DNA of 64,000 bases from Actinomadura latina NBRC 106108 (GCF_001552195.1 NZ_BCQS01000003.1:930001-994000), one strand, 5' to 3'; numbered from the stretch's first letter, positions 49,150 to 58,730 are shown. Numbers and translations are program-made. Notes: generated by a model from the letters alone, not told the origin.

Positions 49150-50241
49150 ATGAACGAGCGGCCGACTCTTGAGGACATCCGGCGGGCGCCGAAGGTGCTG
49201 CTGCACGACCACCTGGACGGCGGCGTGCGCCCCGCGACCATCATCGAGCTGGCGCGGGACGCCGGGTACGCGGACCTGCCCGCCGCCGACGCCGACAACC
49301 TGCGGACGTGGTTCGAGGAGGCGTCCAACTCGGGGTCGCTGGAGCGGTACCTGGAGACGTTCTCGCACACCGTCGGCGTGATGCAGACCGTCGAGGCGCT
49401 CACGCGCGTCGCCTACGAGTGCGCGGAGGACCTCGCGAACGACGGGGTCGTCTACGCGGAGGTCCGGTACGCGCCAGAGCAGCATCTCAGCATGGGGCTG
49501 ACGCTGGAGCAGGTCGTCGAGGCCGTCCTGGACGGGTTCGCGCGCGGCCGCGAGGACTTCGGCATCCGGGTCGGGACGCTGGTCACGGCGATGCGGCACC
49601 AGGCGCGCAGCATGGAGATCGCGGAGTTGGCCGTCCGGTACCGGGACCTCGGCGTGGTCGGGTTCGACATCGCCGGAGCCGAGGCCGGATACCCGCCGAC
49701 CCGGCACCTGGACGCCTTCGAGTACCTGCAGCGGGAGAACGCGCACTTCACCATCCACGCGGGCGAGGGGTTCGGGCTGCCGTCGATCTGGCAGGCGATC
49801 CAGTGGTGCGGCGCGGACCGGCTCGGGCACGGCGTCCGGATCATCGACGACATCGAGGTGGACGGCGACGACGCCCGCCTCGGGCGGCTCGCGAACTATG
49901 TGCGGGACAAGCGGATCCCGCTGGAGATGTGCCCCACGTCCAACATCCAGACGGGGGCGGCGAAGTCGATCGCCGAGCACCCGATCGGGCTGCTGCGGCG
50001 GCTGAGCTTCCGGGTGACGGTGAACACCGACAACCGGCTCATGAGCGGCACGTCGGTGTCGCAGGAGTTCGCGAAGCTCGTCGACGCGTTCGGCTACGGG
50101 TGGGACGACCTGCAGTGGTTCACGGTGAACGCGATGAAGTCGGCGTTCGTGCCGTTCACCGAGCGGCTCGAACTGATCAACGGCGTGATCAAGCCGGGTT
50201 TCGCGCAGATCAAATGGAGCGGCGCCAGGCCGCTGGCATGA
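49150..50241 (+). CDS. add: Adenosine deaminase
   Basis: Add deaminates adenosine and deoxyadenosine to inosine forms in purine salvage. The 363-residue protein has the zinc motif [13 protein letters not shown] near residue 18, [12 protein letters not shown] (His and catalytic Glu), HGVRI, CPTSN and the second metal motif [16 protein letters not shown] near 300. In LHDHLDGG the first metal-binding loop is D-H-L-D-G, as in other actinobacterial Add. ATG 49150 starts the frame directly. Inosine formed here is the substrate for PNP encoded at 53056-53856. Confidence 0.97.
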   Translation: MNERPTLEDIRRAPKVLLHDHLDGGVRPATIIELARDAGYADLPAADADNLRTWFEEASNSGSLERYLETFSHTVGVMQTVEALTRVAYECAEDLANDGVVYAEVRYAPEQHLSMGLTLEQVVEAVLDGFARGREDFGIRVGTLVTAMRHQARSMEIAELAVRYRDLGVVGFDIAGAEAGYPPTRHLDAFEYLQRENAHFTIHAGEGFGLPSIWQAIQWCGADRLGHGVRIIDDIEVDGDDARLGRLANYVRDKRIPLEMCPTSNIQTGAAKSIAEHPIGLLRRLSFRVTVNTDNRLMSGTSVSQEFAKLVDAFGYGWDDLQWFTVNAMKSAFVPFTERLELINGVIKPGFAQIKWSGARPLA

Positions 50242-50248
50242 TCGAGCC

Positions 50249-50893
50249 ATGACCATTCGCTCCACTGGCGGGCGCGTCGCCGCTTACGCGTGGCTCGTGT
50301 TCGCCGTGCTGAACTTCGTGGACCTGTTCGTCGGCATCACCGGTGACCCCGACTACTCGCTGACGACGGCCACGATCGCGTTCGTGCTGCTGCTCGGCTG
50401 CGGCATCGCCTACACGGTCGGCCTGCGCCCCGCGATCGTCGGAGACGACGAGGCGCTCACCGTCCGCAACCCCCTCCGGGACATCCGCGCGCCCTGGGCG
50501 GCGATCCACAGGATCGAGGGCAAGAATGCGGTGACGGTGCGCTTCACCGGCCGGGACGGGACGGAATTGGAGACCCGCGCCTGGGTGCACCAAACCTCAC
50601 CACGCGCGCAGGCCAAGGCGGAGGCGCGCGCGCAGAAGCAGGCCCGCAAAAGCCAAGGCGCGGGCCTCGATTTGACGGGACGCACGCCGACGGGGTTCGC
50701 GGCCCAGCAGCTCAACGAGATGCGCGACCGCCACCGCCCGAAGACGAAGTCGGGCGCCCCCGACCAGGCCGCCGCGGCCGAGACGGAGGAACCCGCAAGG
50801 GGAAGCGTGACCTGGTCCGTCCCGGCGGTGGCCGCCCTCGCCGTCCCGCTGGCCGGCCTGCTCGCCGCCCTGATCGTCTCCTCGGCCGGCTGA
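50249..50893 (+). CDS. PH-domain membrane protein
   Basis: A 214-residue protein with two N-terminal spans (AAYAWLVFAVLNFVDLFVG; TTATIAFVLLLGCGIAYTVG), a small bacterial PH domain (LTVRNPLRDIRAPWAAIHRI; AVTVRFTGRDG), a charged Ala/Lys/Gln-rich helical linker, and a C-terminal span (VPAVAALAVPLAGLLAALIV). The PH domain should lie in the cytoplasm. It starts 7 nt after the add stop and may share its transcript. The function is unknown. Confidence 0.85.
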   Translation: MTIRSTGGRVAAYAWLVFAVLNFVDLFVGITGDPDYSLTTATIAFVLLLGCGIAYTVGLRPAIVGDDEALTVRNPLRDIRAPWAAIHRIEGKNAVTVRFTGRDGTELETRAWVHQTSPRAQAKAEARAQKQARKSQGAGLDLTGRTPTGFAAQQLNEMRDRHRPKTKSGAPDQAAAAETEEPARGSVTWSVPAVAALAVPLAGLLAALIVSSAG

Positions 50894-50902
50894 GCGTACG
50901 CC

Positions 50903-51349
50903 TTACCTGCCCGGGCCCGGTCTCCTCCGCTGCCGGAAGACGGCTCGTGCCGCCACCGCTGCCGCGGAGGCGGTCGCCACTGTGAGAAGCGTCGAACCGA
51001 GCAGCGGCCAGATCCCGAGCGCCTCCTCGGCGGAGGAGTGCGGATCCCGAGGGTCGTAGCGGATGTCGACCTTCGCGCCGTCCGCCTCCCTCCACTCATC
51101 GCGGAGACCCCGGAAACGGACGACCTGCCCGTCGCCGGTGGCGTACTCGATGACAACGAAGTCGCTGCTCGCGCGTCCCCCGGCGGCCCCGAGGACCCGT
51201 CCAGTCGCCTTGCCGGGCGGCTGGTCCCAGGAAAGGAGGACGGTGGCAGTGATCGCGAAAAGGACGGCGAACGACGTCATGGTCACGGCGACGAGCGCCA
51301 ATGCGATCACACGTCCGTTCGACCTCTTCGGAAGGCCCTGGATCGTCAC
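50903..51349 (-). CDS. DUF3592-like membrane protein
   Basis: A 148-residue protein with two spans (VIALALVAVTMTSFAVLFAI; LLGSTLLTVATASAAAVAAR) flanking an extracytoplasmic beta-rich part (FVVIEYATGDGQVVRFRGLR; VDIRYDPRDPHSS). That YDP-R-P stretch and layout match DUF3592 proteins. The function is unknown. It is convergent with the PH-domain gene, 9 bp apart. GTG 51349 is the apparent start. Confidence 0.75.
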   Translation of the reverse strand: MTIQGLPKRSNGRVIALALVAVTMTSFAVLFAITATVLLSWDQPPGKATGRVLGAAGGRASSDFVVIEYATGDGQVVRFRGLRDEWREADGAKVDIRYDPRDPHSSAEEALGIWPLLGSTLLTVATASAAAVAARAVFRQRRRPGPGR

Positions 51350-51436
51350 GCTACTGGGACGTTGCAGAATCCCGTTCGGCTCCCCGAACGTCCTGGGGGA
51401 GGCGGAACCCGCTGCCTCCCCCGGATCGCGCGTTGA

Positions 51437-53059
51437 TCAGCGGAGGATCGTGGAGAGGTCCGCGCGTAGCGCGTCCAACTCGGCGGCGGCGCGCGCGCGG
51501 ACCACGCTGACGTCGTCTTCGACGGGGAGGACCACCTCTAGGTAGCACTTGAGTTTCGGTTCCGTGCCCGAGGGCCGGATGACGACACGCGAACCCCCGG
51601 CCAGGCGGAACCGCAGCCCGTCGGTGGGCGGGAGGCCACCGGACGGCCTGGACAGGTCGTCGAATGACTCGACGGCGCGTCCCGCCAGTTCCTGCGGGGG
51701 AGCGGCGCGCAACCGCGCCATGGCGGCGGTGATCAGGGACAGGTCGTCCACCCTGACCGAGAGCTGGGACGTGGCGTGCAGGCCGTACCTGCGGGCCTGG
51801 GCGTCCAGGAGGTCGAGGAGGGTGCGGCCGTCGCGTTTCGCGCCGGCGGCGAGGGCGGCGACGGCGAGGGCGGCGCCGATGCCGTCCTTGTCGTCGACGA
51901 GGACGCCGCGGTCGTCGCCGACGCTGTAGCCGAGGGCCTCCTCGTAGCCGAAGACCAGGCGGTCGGACGGGCCGCCCGCCTTCATGATCCACTTGAAGCC
52001 GGTGAGCGACTCGGCGAACCGGACGCCGTGGGCGGCGGCGATCGAGCGCAGCAGGGACGACGACACGATCGTGGTGACGACCAGCCGGTCGTCGCCGGCG
52101 GTGTGCCGCAGGACGTGCTCGGCGAGCAGCCCGCCGACCTCGTCCCCGGTCAGCGTCCGCCAGCCGGACGGGGACGGGACGGCGACGGCGCAGCGGTCCG
52201 CGTCCGGGTCGTTCGCGATCACCAAGTCGGCGCCGCGGGCCTCGGCGAGGCCCAGGGCCAGGTCCAGCGCGCCGGGTTCCTCCGGGTTCGGGAAGGCGAC
52301 GGTCGGGAAGTCGGGATCGGGGTCGGCCTGCTCGGGGACGACGACCGGGGCCGGGAAGCCCGCCCGATCGAACGCCGCCAGGAGGACGTCCCTGCCCACG
52401 CCGTGCATCGGGGTGTAGACGATCGAGATGTCGCGGTCGCCGCCGAGGCGGAGGGACGACACCGCGTCCAAGTAGAGGCCGGCGTCCTCGTGGACCGGCC
52501 AGCCGGAGCCGAAGGGGAGTTCGTCCACGCGGCCGACGGCGTCGATCGCGGCGGAGATCTCGGTGTCCTGCGGCGGGACGATCTGCGCCCCGTCCGACCA
52601 GTACACCTTGTAGCCGTTGTCGCGCGGCGGGTTGTGGCTGGCCGTCACCATGACGCCCGCCACGACGTCGTCGAACGTCCGGGTGAAGTGGGCCAGGACG
52701 GGGGTCGGGACGGGATCGGCGAAGACCTCGGGACGCAGCCCCGCCCCGCTGAGCACCGCCGCCGTGTCGTCGGCGAACCGCCGTGAGCCGTGGCGCGCGT
52801 CGAAGCCGATGATCACCCGGCCGCCGCGCGGCAGGCGGGCGGCCAGGCCGGCGGCGGCGCGCATGACCGTCACCCGGTTCATCCGGTTCGGGCCCGCGCC
52901 GAGTTCGCCGCGCAGGCCGGCCGTCCCGAACTCCAGCCGGGAGCCGAACCGGGCGGCGAGCGCGTCGTCGTCGGAGAGGATCGCCTCGAGTTCGGCGCGG
53001 GTGCCGGGGTCCGGGTCCTGCGCCAGCCATTCCTCGGCGCGTGCGCGGAGGTCGCTCAC
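51437..53059 (-). CDS. Phosphohexomutase (PMM/PGM/phosphopentomutase-like)
   Basis: A 540-residue alpha-D-phosphohexomutase. The catalytic phosphoserine lies in [18 protein letters not shown] near residue 140, the metal loop in [12 protein letters not shown], the sugar-binding loop in [12 protein letters not shown], and the phosphate-binding loop in [13 protein letters not shown]. Members move phosphate between C1 and C6 (or C5 of ribose). The gene overlaps the PNP gene by 4 bp (PNP first), so a role in converting ribose-1-phosphate to ribose-5-phosphate is attractive; M. tuberculosis calls the homologue pmmB. The substrate cannot be told from sequence. Confidence 0.92.
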   Translation of the reverse strand: MSDLRARAEEWLAQDPDPGTRAELEAILSDDDALAARFGSRLEFGTAGLRGELGAGPNRMNRVTVMRAAAGLAARLPRGGRVIIGFDARHGSRRFADDTAAVLSGAGLRPEVFADPVPTPVLAHFTRTFDDVVAGVMVTASHNPPRDNGYKVYWSDGAQIVPPQDTEISAAIDAVGRVDELPFGSGWPVHEDAGLYLDAVSSLRLGGDRDISIVYTPMHGVGRDVLLAAFDRAGFPAPVVVPEQADPDPDFPTVAFPNPEEPGALDLALGLAEARGADLVIANDPDADRCAVAVPSPSGWRTLTGDEVGGLLAEHVLRHTAGDDRLVVTTIVSSSLLRSIAAAHGVRFAESLTGFKWIMKAGGPSDRLVFGYEEALGYSVGDDRGVLVDDKDGIGAALAVAALAAGAKRDGRTLLDLLDAQARRYGLHATSQLSVRVDDLSLITAAMARLRAAPPQELAGRAVESFDDLSRPSGGLPPTDGLRFRLAGGSRVVIRPSGTEPKLKCYLEVVLPVEDDVSVVRARAAAELDALRADLSTILR

Positions 53060-53856
53060 AGCTTCGCCAGGACGGTGGCGAGGAGGGTGCCCATGCGGCC
53101 GGCGGACGCGCGCCCCGCCGCGAGGACCTCCTCGTGGTCGAGCGGTTCGTCCGACAGCCCGGCCGCGATGTTGGTGACGAGGGAGATGCCGAGGACGTCC
53201 GCGCCGCCGCGCCGCGCCTCGATCGCCTCCAGCACGGTCGACATGCCGATCATGTCGGCGCCCAGCGTGCGCAGCATGCGGATCTCGGCGGGCGTCTCAT
53301 AGGTCGGGCCGCGGAACGCCGCGTACACGCCTTCGGAGAGGGTCGGGTCGACCTCCTTGGCGAGGGCGCGCAGCCGCTTCGAGTACGCCTCGGTCAGGTC
53401 CAGGAACGTCGCGCCGGTGAGCGGGTTCGCGCCCGACAGGTTCAGGTGGTCGGAGATCAGCACCGGGTCGCCGACGCTCTGGTGCTCGGGCCGCAGCCCG
53501 CCCGCCGCGTTCGTCAGCACCATCGTCGTCACACCGGCGGCCAGCGCGGTCCGGACGGAGTGCACCACGGCGTCGACGCCGCGCCCCTCGTACAGGTGCG
53601 TCCGGCCGAGGAAAACCAGTGCGCGGCGCCCGCCGGCCTCGACGACCCGGATCTTGCCGGCGTGCCCCTCCACGGCGGGCGGCGCGAAGCCGGGCAGTTC
53701 GGTGGCCGTCAGTTCGGTGACGGGCTCGCCGAGCCTGTCGGCCGCCGGGACCCAGCCGGAGCCCATCACGAGGGCGACGTCGAAGGAGTCGATGGACGTG
53801 CGGTCGCGCAGCGCGTCCGCGGCCGCACGTGCCAGTGCAAAAGCGTCGTTGCTCAC
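53056..53856 (-). CDS. Purine-nucleoside phosphorylase (trimeric type)
   Basis: PNP cleaves inosine and guanosine with phosphate to the base and ribose-1-phosphate. The 266-residue protein has [14 protein letters not shown] (phosphate loop), [32 protein letters not shown], and [18 protein letters not shown] with [13 protein letters not shown], all of the trimeric PNP/MTAP family. The stop overlaps the ATG of the phosphohexomutase. It accepts the product of adenosine deaminase and completes the purine branch of the salvage route. The symbol deoD or punA is used for such genes in different species. Confidence 0.95.
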   Translation of the reverse strand: MSNDAFALARAAADALRDRTSIDSFDVALVMGSGWVPAADRLGEPVTELTATELPGFAPPAVEGHAGKIRVVEAGGRRALVFLGRTHLYEGRGVDAVVHSVRTALAAGVTTMVLTNAAGGLRPEHQSVGDPVLISDHLNLSGANPLTGATFLDLTEAYSKRLRALAKEVDPTLSEGVYAAFRGPTYETPAEIRMLRTLGADMIGMSTVLEAIEARRGGADVLGISLVTNIAAGLSDEPLDHEEVLAAGRASAGRMGTLLATVLAKL

Positions 53857-53892
53857 AAGGCCGACACTACCGCCGGGTCGCGATGGTCCCGA

Positions 53893-54345
53893 TCAGTCGC
53901 CGAGCGACTTGCAGGGACGTGTCCGCAGGTCCTTGACGTAGTCGTCGGGCGCGCCGGCCTTCTCCGCCGCGTCCGCGAGGATGCCGAGGTAACGCGCGGA
54001 CGGCAGCCCGCCCTCGTAGTCGTCCAGGACGTACAGCCAGCACAGGACGTCGCCGTCCAGCGTCTGCACCCGGACACGGATCTTGCGGTAGACGCCGAGC
54101 GCGGCCCCCTCCCAGGCGTCGAGTTCCTTCTCGTCCCAGGCGGGCACGTCGTACGTGACGACGAACACCTGCTCGGAGTCGTCCTCGACGACGGTCGCGA
54201 GGGCGCCGTCCCAGCCCTTGTCCTGCCCTCCGAAGGTCAGCCGCCACCCGGCCAGCCAGCCGGTGCCGCGCATCGGGGAATGCGGAGCCCGGCTCGCCAT
54301 CTGCTCGGGATCCATGTTGGAGGCGTACGCCGCGTACAGTGCCAC
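53893..54345 (-). CDS. Gamma-glutamylcyclotransferase-family protein
   Basis: A 150-residue GGCT-like protein: ALYAAYASNMDPEQMASRAP holds the substrate loop (YxSN), GTGWLAGWRLTFGG follows, and the catalytic acid is the Glu of ELDAWEGAALGVYRK. Members release 5-oxoproline from gamma-glutamyl compounds; the true substrate may differ. GTG 54345 is selected because VALYAAYASNM is the family start; the frame upstream runs through a repeat. TAGCCT lies 9 nt before the GTG, hinting at a very short leader. Confidence 0.88.
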   Translation of the reverse strand: MALYAAYASNMDPEQMASRAPHSPMRGTGWLAGWRLTFGGQDKGWDGALATVVEDDSEQVFVVTYDVPAWDEKELDAWEGAALGVYRKIRVRVQTLDGDVLCWLYVLDDYEGGLPSARYLGILADAAEKAGAPDDYVKDLRTRPCKSLGD

Positions 54346-54360
54346 GTTGGCCAAGGCTAC

Positions 54361-54459
54361 GCCACGCTTGAAACGGGGGTGTGGGGGTTGCCCCCCACAA
54401 TGACGCGCCACGCTTGAAACGGGGGTGTGGGGGTTGCCCCCCACAGTGACGCGCCACGC
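54361..54459. repeat. 46-bp direct repeat, two copies and a partial third, each with a hairpin
   Basis: Units 54361-54406 and 54407-54452 differ at one base; a third copy begins (GCCACGC, 54453-54459). Each has GTGGGGG-TTG-CCCCCCAC, a strong hairpin. The array lies between the divergent GGCT and LpdA genes and resembles a REP-type element. Confidence 0.9.
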
Positions 54460-54508
54460 ACTTCTCGGGGTGCTGAACGGGACTTTTCACTGCCTGGAGT
54501 AGGAAACA

Positions 54509-55903
54509 ATGGAAGATGTGACCCGCATCGTGATCATCGGAGGAGGCCCGGGCGGTTACGAGGCCGCGCTCGTCGCGGCTCAGCTCGGCGCGGACGTGAC
54601 CGTCATCGAACGGGACGGTCCCGGCGGCGCCTGCGTGCTCACCGACTGCGTGCCCTCCAAGACGCTCATCGCCACCTCGACCCGTATGGCGGTCATGTCG
54701 GAGTCGACGGTCCTCGGCCTGCGCTTCAACGGCGGCCCGGACGGCATCGTCGGCGCCCTGGAGGCCGACATGGCCGAGGTCAACAAGCGCGTGAAGGACC
54801 TCGCGCGGGCCCAGTCGTTCGACGTCGCCGAACGGCTCGCCTACGAGGACGTCAAGATCGTCCGAGGCGAGGCGCGGCTGGTGGAGCCGCACGTCGTCGC
54901 GGTCGGCGACCAGCGCATCCAGGCCGACATCGTGCTCCTCGCGACGGGCGCGACGCCGCGCGTGCTGCCGGGCGCGGAGCCGGACGGCGAGCGCATCCTG
55001 AACTGGCGCCAGCTCTACGACCTGCCGGAGCTGCCCGAAGACCTGATCGTGGTCGGGTCCGGTGTGACGGGCGCCGAGCTGGCCGGGGCCTACCTGTCGC
55101 TCGGGTCCAAGGTGACGCTGGTGTCGTCGCGCGACCGGATCCTCCCGACCGAGGACGCCGACGCCGCCGCCGTCCTGCAGGAGGTGTTCCTGCGGCGCGG
55201 GATGAACGTCATGTCGCGGTCCAGGGCCGCGGGCGTGGAGCGTTCGGGCGAGGGCGTGATCGTCACGCTGGAGGACGGGACGAAGATCGAGGGCACCCAC
55301 TGCCTGATGACGGTCGGGATGGTCCCGAACACCACGGGGATCGGCCTGGAGGAGATCGGCGTGCGGTGCGACGCGCGCGGCTTCGTGGAGGTCGACAAGG
55401 TGTCGCGGACGTCCGTCCCGCACATCTACGCGTCCGGCGACTGCACGGGCATACTCATGCTGGCGTCCGTCGCGGGCATGCAGGGGCGTATCGCGATGTG
55501 GCACGCGCTGGGCGAGGCCGTGCAGCCGCTCAAGCTCGGCTGGGTCTCGTCCAACATTTTCACCGACCCCGAGGTCGCGTCGGTGGGCGTGACGCAGCAC
55601 ATGGTCGACTCCGCGGACGTGAACGCCCGGACGGTCATGCTGCCGCTGTTCACGAACGCGCGCGCCAAGATGCAGGGCTTCGAGGACGGTTTCGTGAAGC
55701 TGTTCTGCCGCCCGTCCACGGGGATCGTGCTCGGCGGCGTCATCGTGGCGCCGCGCGCGAGCGAGCTGATCCTGGCGGTGTCGATCGCCGTCCAGCAGCA
55801 CCTGACCGTGGATCAGGTGGCCCAGACGTTCGCCGTCTACCCGTCGCTGTCGGGCAGCATCACCGAGGCGTCCCGGCGGCTGATGGCCGAGCACGCCTAC
55901 TAG
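54509..55903 (+). CDS. lpdA: NAD(P)H-quinone dehydrogenase of the LpdA type
   Basis: A 464-residue flavoprotein of the pyridine-nucleotide-disulfide oxidoreductase family. FAD is bound by VIIGGGPGGYEAA at residues 8-20, and NAD(P) by VVGSGVTGAELAGAYL near 185. The N-terminal pair GGACVLTDCVPSKTL resembles the redox disulfide, and HIYASGDCTG is the second FAD motif. The C-terminal His-Glu dyad of lipoamide dehydrogenase is replaced (VYPSLSGSITE, Tyr for His), as in M. tuberculosis LpdA (Rv3303c), which reduces quinones instead of lipoamide. ATG 54509 follows AGTAGGAAACA. It diverges from GGCT across a repeat array. Confidence 0.92.
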   Translation: MEDVTRIVIIGGGPGGYEAALVAAQLGADVTVIERDGPGGACVLTDCVPSKTLIATSTRMAVMSESTVLGLRFNGGPDGIVGALEADMAEVNKRVKDLARAQSFDVAERLAYEDVKIVRGEARLVEPHVVAVGDQRIQADIVLLATGATPRVLPGAEPDGERILNWRQLYDLPELPEDLIVVGSGVTGAELAGAYLSLGSKVTLVSSRDRILPTEDADAAAVLQEVFLRRGMNVMSRSRAAGVERSGEGVIVTLEDGTKIEGTHCLMTVGMVPNTTGIGLEEIGVRCDARGFVEVDKVSRTSVPHIYASGDCTGILMLASVAGMQGRIAMWHALGEAVQPLKLGWVSSNIFTDPEVASVGVTQHMVDSADVNARTVMLPLFTNARAKMQGFEDGFVKLFCRPSTGIVLGGVIVAPRASELILAVSIAVQQHLTVDQVAQTFAVYPSLSGSITEASRRLMAEHAY

Positions 55904-55948
55904 AGCCGCCAGAGCTGCTAGCGGACGTGCCCGGCCGCAACGCGCGCC

Positions 55949-56003
55949 AGAAGTAGCGCGCGCGAGAAGCACCGCGCTAGAAGTAGCGCGCGCTAGAAGT
56001 AGC
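55949..56003. repeat. Imperfect 14-16 bp repeats at the 3' end of the permease gene
   Basis: AGAAG recurs at 55949, 55965, 55979 and 55995, mostly inside the longer unit CTAGAAGTAGCGCG. On the minus strand this reads CGC-TAC-TTC-TAG, the last codons (R-Y-F-stop) of the permease, so the gene end has been duplicated. Confidence 0.8.
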
Positions 56004-57276
56004 GCAATGCCACGTACACCCACGCCATCAGCGTGCTCAGCACGGTGACGATGATCCCGTAGCGGGTGAACTGCCAGAAACTGATCGGGTTCCCGGTGCG
56101 TGCGGCGATGCCGAGCGCGACGACGTTGGCGCTCGCCGCGACGGCCGTGCCGTTGCCGCCGAAGTCGGCGCCGAGCGCGAACGACCACCACAGCGCCTCG
56201 GCGGTCGCCGGGTCGGGTGCGCCCGCCGCCATCCCCTCCACGATCGGCGCCATCGTCGCCGCGTAGGGGATGTTGTCGAAGAACGCGCCGAGCACCGCGG
56301 ACCCGAACAGCAGGGCGGTCGCGGCGACGAAGTAGTTGTCGCCGATCGTGTCCGCAGCCCAGGTGCCGATCGTCTCGATGACGCCGGTGTGCCCGAGGCC
56401 GGCGACCATCACGAACAGGCCGATGAAGAAGACCAGCACGGGCCACTCGACCTCGGCCAGCACCTCCGAGACCTCGACGCGCGACACCAGCAGCATGACG
56501 CCCGCGCCGACGAGGGCCACGATCGACGGTTCCACGTGCACCACCGAGTGCACCATGAACCCGACGATGACGAGGCCCAGCACGACCATGCACCGGATGA
56601 GCAGCTTGGGGTCCGTGATCGCCTTGCGCTCGTCCAGCGACATGACCTCGGCGACGTACCGCTCGTCGTACTTGAACGACTTGCGGAACAGCACCCGCGC
56701 CAGCAGCACGAAGGCGACGAAGGCGACCACCACGATCGGCGCCATGTGGACGAGGAAGTCGTTGAACGTCAGCCCCGCCCGGCTGGCGATGATGATGTTC
56801 GGCGGATCCCCGATGAGCGTCGAGGCGCCGCCGATGTTGGACGCCAGCACCTCGGCGATCAGGTACGGGTGCGCCGGGATGCGCAGCCGGTTGCAGACCA
56901 CCACCGTCACCGGCGCCACCAGCATGATCGTGGTGACGTTGTCCAGGAACGGGGAGGCGACCGCGGTGATGACCATGAGCATCACCAGCAGCCGGTACGG
57001 CCTGCCCTTGGAGCGTTTGGCCGCCCAGATCGCCAGGAAGTCGAACAGTCCCGTGCCCTTGATGATCCCGACAATGATCATCATGCCGAGCAGCAGGAAG
57101 ATGACGTTCCAGTCGATCCCGTCGTGCTCGGAGAAGAAGACGTCGGCGCCGGGCGCCAGCCCGAGCACCGTCATGAGGCCCGCGGCGATCAGGACGACCT
57201 TGACCTTGTCGGCCTTCTCCGTCGCGATGAAGAAGAACGCGACGACGAAGATGGCGAGCGCCGCCACCGCCGTCAT
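55993..57276 (-). CDS. ArsB/NhaD-family ion transporter
   Basis: A 427-residue integral membrane protein of the ion transporter superfamily with 11 to 12 spans. Family marks are FLLLGMMIIVGIIKGTGLFDF, SPFLDNVTTIMLVAPVTVVV (the DNVT motif at the re-entrant helix), EVLASNIGGASTLIGDPPN, and the second-repeat SAVLGAFFDNIPYAATMAPI. GDPPNI and the paired DN motifs indicate NhaD/ArsB-type Na+/H+ or anion exchange. It lies 31 nt downstream of a CBS-pair gene, so the CBS protein may regulate it. Confidence 0.93.
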   Translation of the reverse strand: MTAVAALAIFVVAFFFIATEKADKVKVVLIAAGLMTVLGLAPGADVFFSEHDGIDWNVIFLLLGMMIIVGIIKGTGLFDFLAIWAAKRSKGRPYRLLVMLMVITAVASPFLDNVTTIMLVAPVTVVVCNRLRIPAHPYLIAEVLASNIGGASTLIGDPPNIIIASRAGLTFNDFLVHMAPIVVVAFVAFVLLARVLFRKSFKYDERYVAEVMSLDERKAITDPKLLIRCMVVLGLVIVGFMVHSVVHVEPSIVALVGAGVMLLVSRVEVSEVLAEVEWPVLVFFIGLFVMVAGLGHTGVIETIGTWAADTIGDNYFVAATALLFGSAVLGAFFDNIPYAATMAPIVEGMAAGAPDPATAEALWWSFALGADFGGNGTAVAASANVVALGIAARTGNPISFWQFTRYGIIVTVLSTLMAWVYVALRYF

Positions 57277-57307
57277 CGCGCCACCCCGGCCGCGACGGGC
57301 CTACGGG

Positions 57308-57766
57308 TCAGTCGTCGGGCCTGGTCAGCGCCAGCGCCGACAGCAGCCGATCGAGGATGACCGCGCCGGTGAGGAGCCCGGCGTCGTCCACCACGGCGAC
57401 CAGGGGGCTGCGTTGGCGGGCCATCAGGGTGGCGAGTTCCAGCAGGGTCGCGGACGATTTCACGATGACCGGGCGGGGAGTGTGCGTGCCGAGGCAGTCG
57501 CCCACTCTCATGTCCCGGATCTCGTGCCAGAAGACGTCCGCGTGGGCTTCGTCCACGGCCCGGGTCAGCGCCGGATCCTCCTGGTAGGCGACGGGCACCG
57601 CCAGTCGCAGCACCTGCGTCCCGGGCAGGACGAGGCGGGGGCGTTGCTCCTCGTCCACGACGATCAGTCCGGGCAGGCGGCCGAGGGCCATGACCTGTAT
57701 CGCGTGCGCGATCGAGTCGTCCCGTCTCACGGTCGGCACCTTTATGGCGATGTCCCGCGCTTGCAT
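57308..57766 (-). CDS. CBS-pair protein upstream of the permease
   Basis: A 152-residue protein of two CBS motifs (VPTVRRDDSIAHAIQVMALG, then LPGLIVVDEEQRPRLVLPG; VIVKSSATLLELATLMARQ, then SPLVAVVDDAGLLTGAVILD). CBS pairs bind adenine nucleotides and control linked transporters or enzymes. ATG 57766 follows GAAAGGA. It is first in a two-gene unit with the ArsB/NhaD permease and divergent from a response regulator. Confidence 0.9.
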   Translation of the reverse strand: MQARDIAIKVPTVRRDDSIAHAIQVMALGRLPGLIVVDEEQRPRLVLPGTQVLRLAVPVAYQEDPALTRAVDEAHADVFWHEIRDMRVGDCLGTHTPRPVIVKSSATLLELATLMARQRSPLVAVVDDAGLLTGAVILDRLLSALALTRPDD

Positions 57767-57960
57767 GTCGTCCTTTCGGCTTCCGGAAAGCCTGACCCTT
57801 CGAGTTGATAGGTTCCTCCTTCTAGCGCCGGGGGCGGTCCCGTCGCAAGACGGCCTCCGCGGCGCTTTCGGCGGGTGGCGATGCCCGCCGCTCATTCGCT
57901 GTGCCATGCGTCCGCCCCTTTCGCGTACCGTTTCCAGTCTTTGCGGCGGCGGCCCGCGCC

Positions 57961-57986
57961 TATATAGGGGACAACCCCCATATGGG
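57961..57986. promoter_or_regulatory. GGG-N7-CCC box A between CBS and response-regulator genes
   Basis: TATATAGGGG-ACAA-CCCCCATAT is an inverted repeat (ATAGGGG against CCCCxATAT) in the 304-bp divergent gap 57767-58070. The core reads GGGGGTTGTCCCC on the minus strand. Similar boxes occur at 59794, 62044 and 63954. It resembles NarL/DosR-family sites in general form. Confidence 0.5.
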
Positions 57987-58070
57987 CGCTGTGGATCATG
58001 TATCCGCGCGTGAACAAGGGTGCTTCGCGGCGCGCGAGCCTAGGATGGAGGCGAGACCGGAGGTGATCGG

Positions 58071-58730
58071 GTGCACACTCGCGAGTCCGCCACCCGGATA
58101 CTGCTGGCCGACGATCACGCGCTGGTGCGCCGCGGGCTGCGGCTGATCCTGGACGCCGAGCCCGACATGACCGTGGTCGCGGAGGCGTCCGACGGGGCGG
58201 AGGCGATCGACGCGCTCGGCGCCGGCGGCGTCGACCTCGCGATCCTCGACATCGCGATGCCGCGCATGACGGGCCTGCAGGCCGCGCGGGAGATCTCCCG
58301 GCGCTTCCCCACCGTCCGGATGCTGATCCTGTCGATGTACGACAACGAGCAGTACCTGTTCGAGGCGCTGAAGTCGGGGGCGTCCGGCTACGTGCTGAAG
58401 TCCGTCGCCGACCGCGACCTGCTGCACGCCGTCCGCGCCGCGATGCGCGGCGAGCCGTTCCTGTACCCGGGGGCGGTCACCGCGCTGATCCGCGAGTACC
58501 TCGGCCGGGACCGGAACGGCGACGGCCCCGACAGCATCCTCACCCCGCGCGAGGAGGAGGTCATCAAGCTGATCGCGGAGGGCTACTCGTCCAAGCAGAT
58601 CGCGGAGACGCTCACGATCAGCGTGAAGACCGTCGACCGGCACCGCGCGAACATCCTCGGCAAGCTCGGCATGCGGGACCGGCTGGAGCTGACGAAGTAC
58701 GCGATCAGGGTCGGGCTCGTCGAGCCCTAG
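58071..58730 (+). CDS. NarL/LuxR-family response regulator
   Basis: The 219-residue protein has a receiver domain (DDH acid pocket at residues 14-16, phospho-acceptor Asp60 in LAILDIAMPRMTG, Lys in YVLKSVA) and a NarL-type output domain (LTPREEEVIKLIAEGYSSKQ; AETLTISVKTVDRHRANILG). GTG 58071 is preceded by GGAGGTGATC, a nearly perfect match to the 16S 3' end, so it should be translated strongly. The convergent kinase gene overlaps it by 4 bp and is the obvious partner. Confidence 0.95.
   Translation: MHTRESATRILLADDHALVRRGLRLILDAEPDMTVVAEASDGAEAIDALGAGGVDLAILDIAMPRMTGLQAAREISRRFPTVRMLILSMYDNEQYLFEALKSGASGYVLKSVADRDLLHAVRAAMRGEPFLYPGAVTALIREYLGRDRNGDGPDSILTPREEEVIKLIAEGYSSKQIAETLTISVKTVDRHRANILGKLGMRDRLELTKYAIRVGLVEP

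Noticed and set aside
47557..50265. A 902-codon minus-strand frame over the sortase, cupin and add genes
   Set aside because: It is antisense to three genes with catalytic motifs and has no ribosome site or domain of its own.
54361..54459. Direct repeats considered as a CRISPR array
   Set aside because: The units abut without spacers and no cas genes are near.
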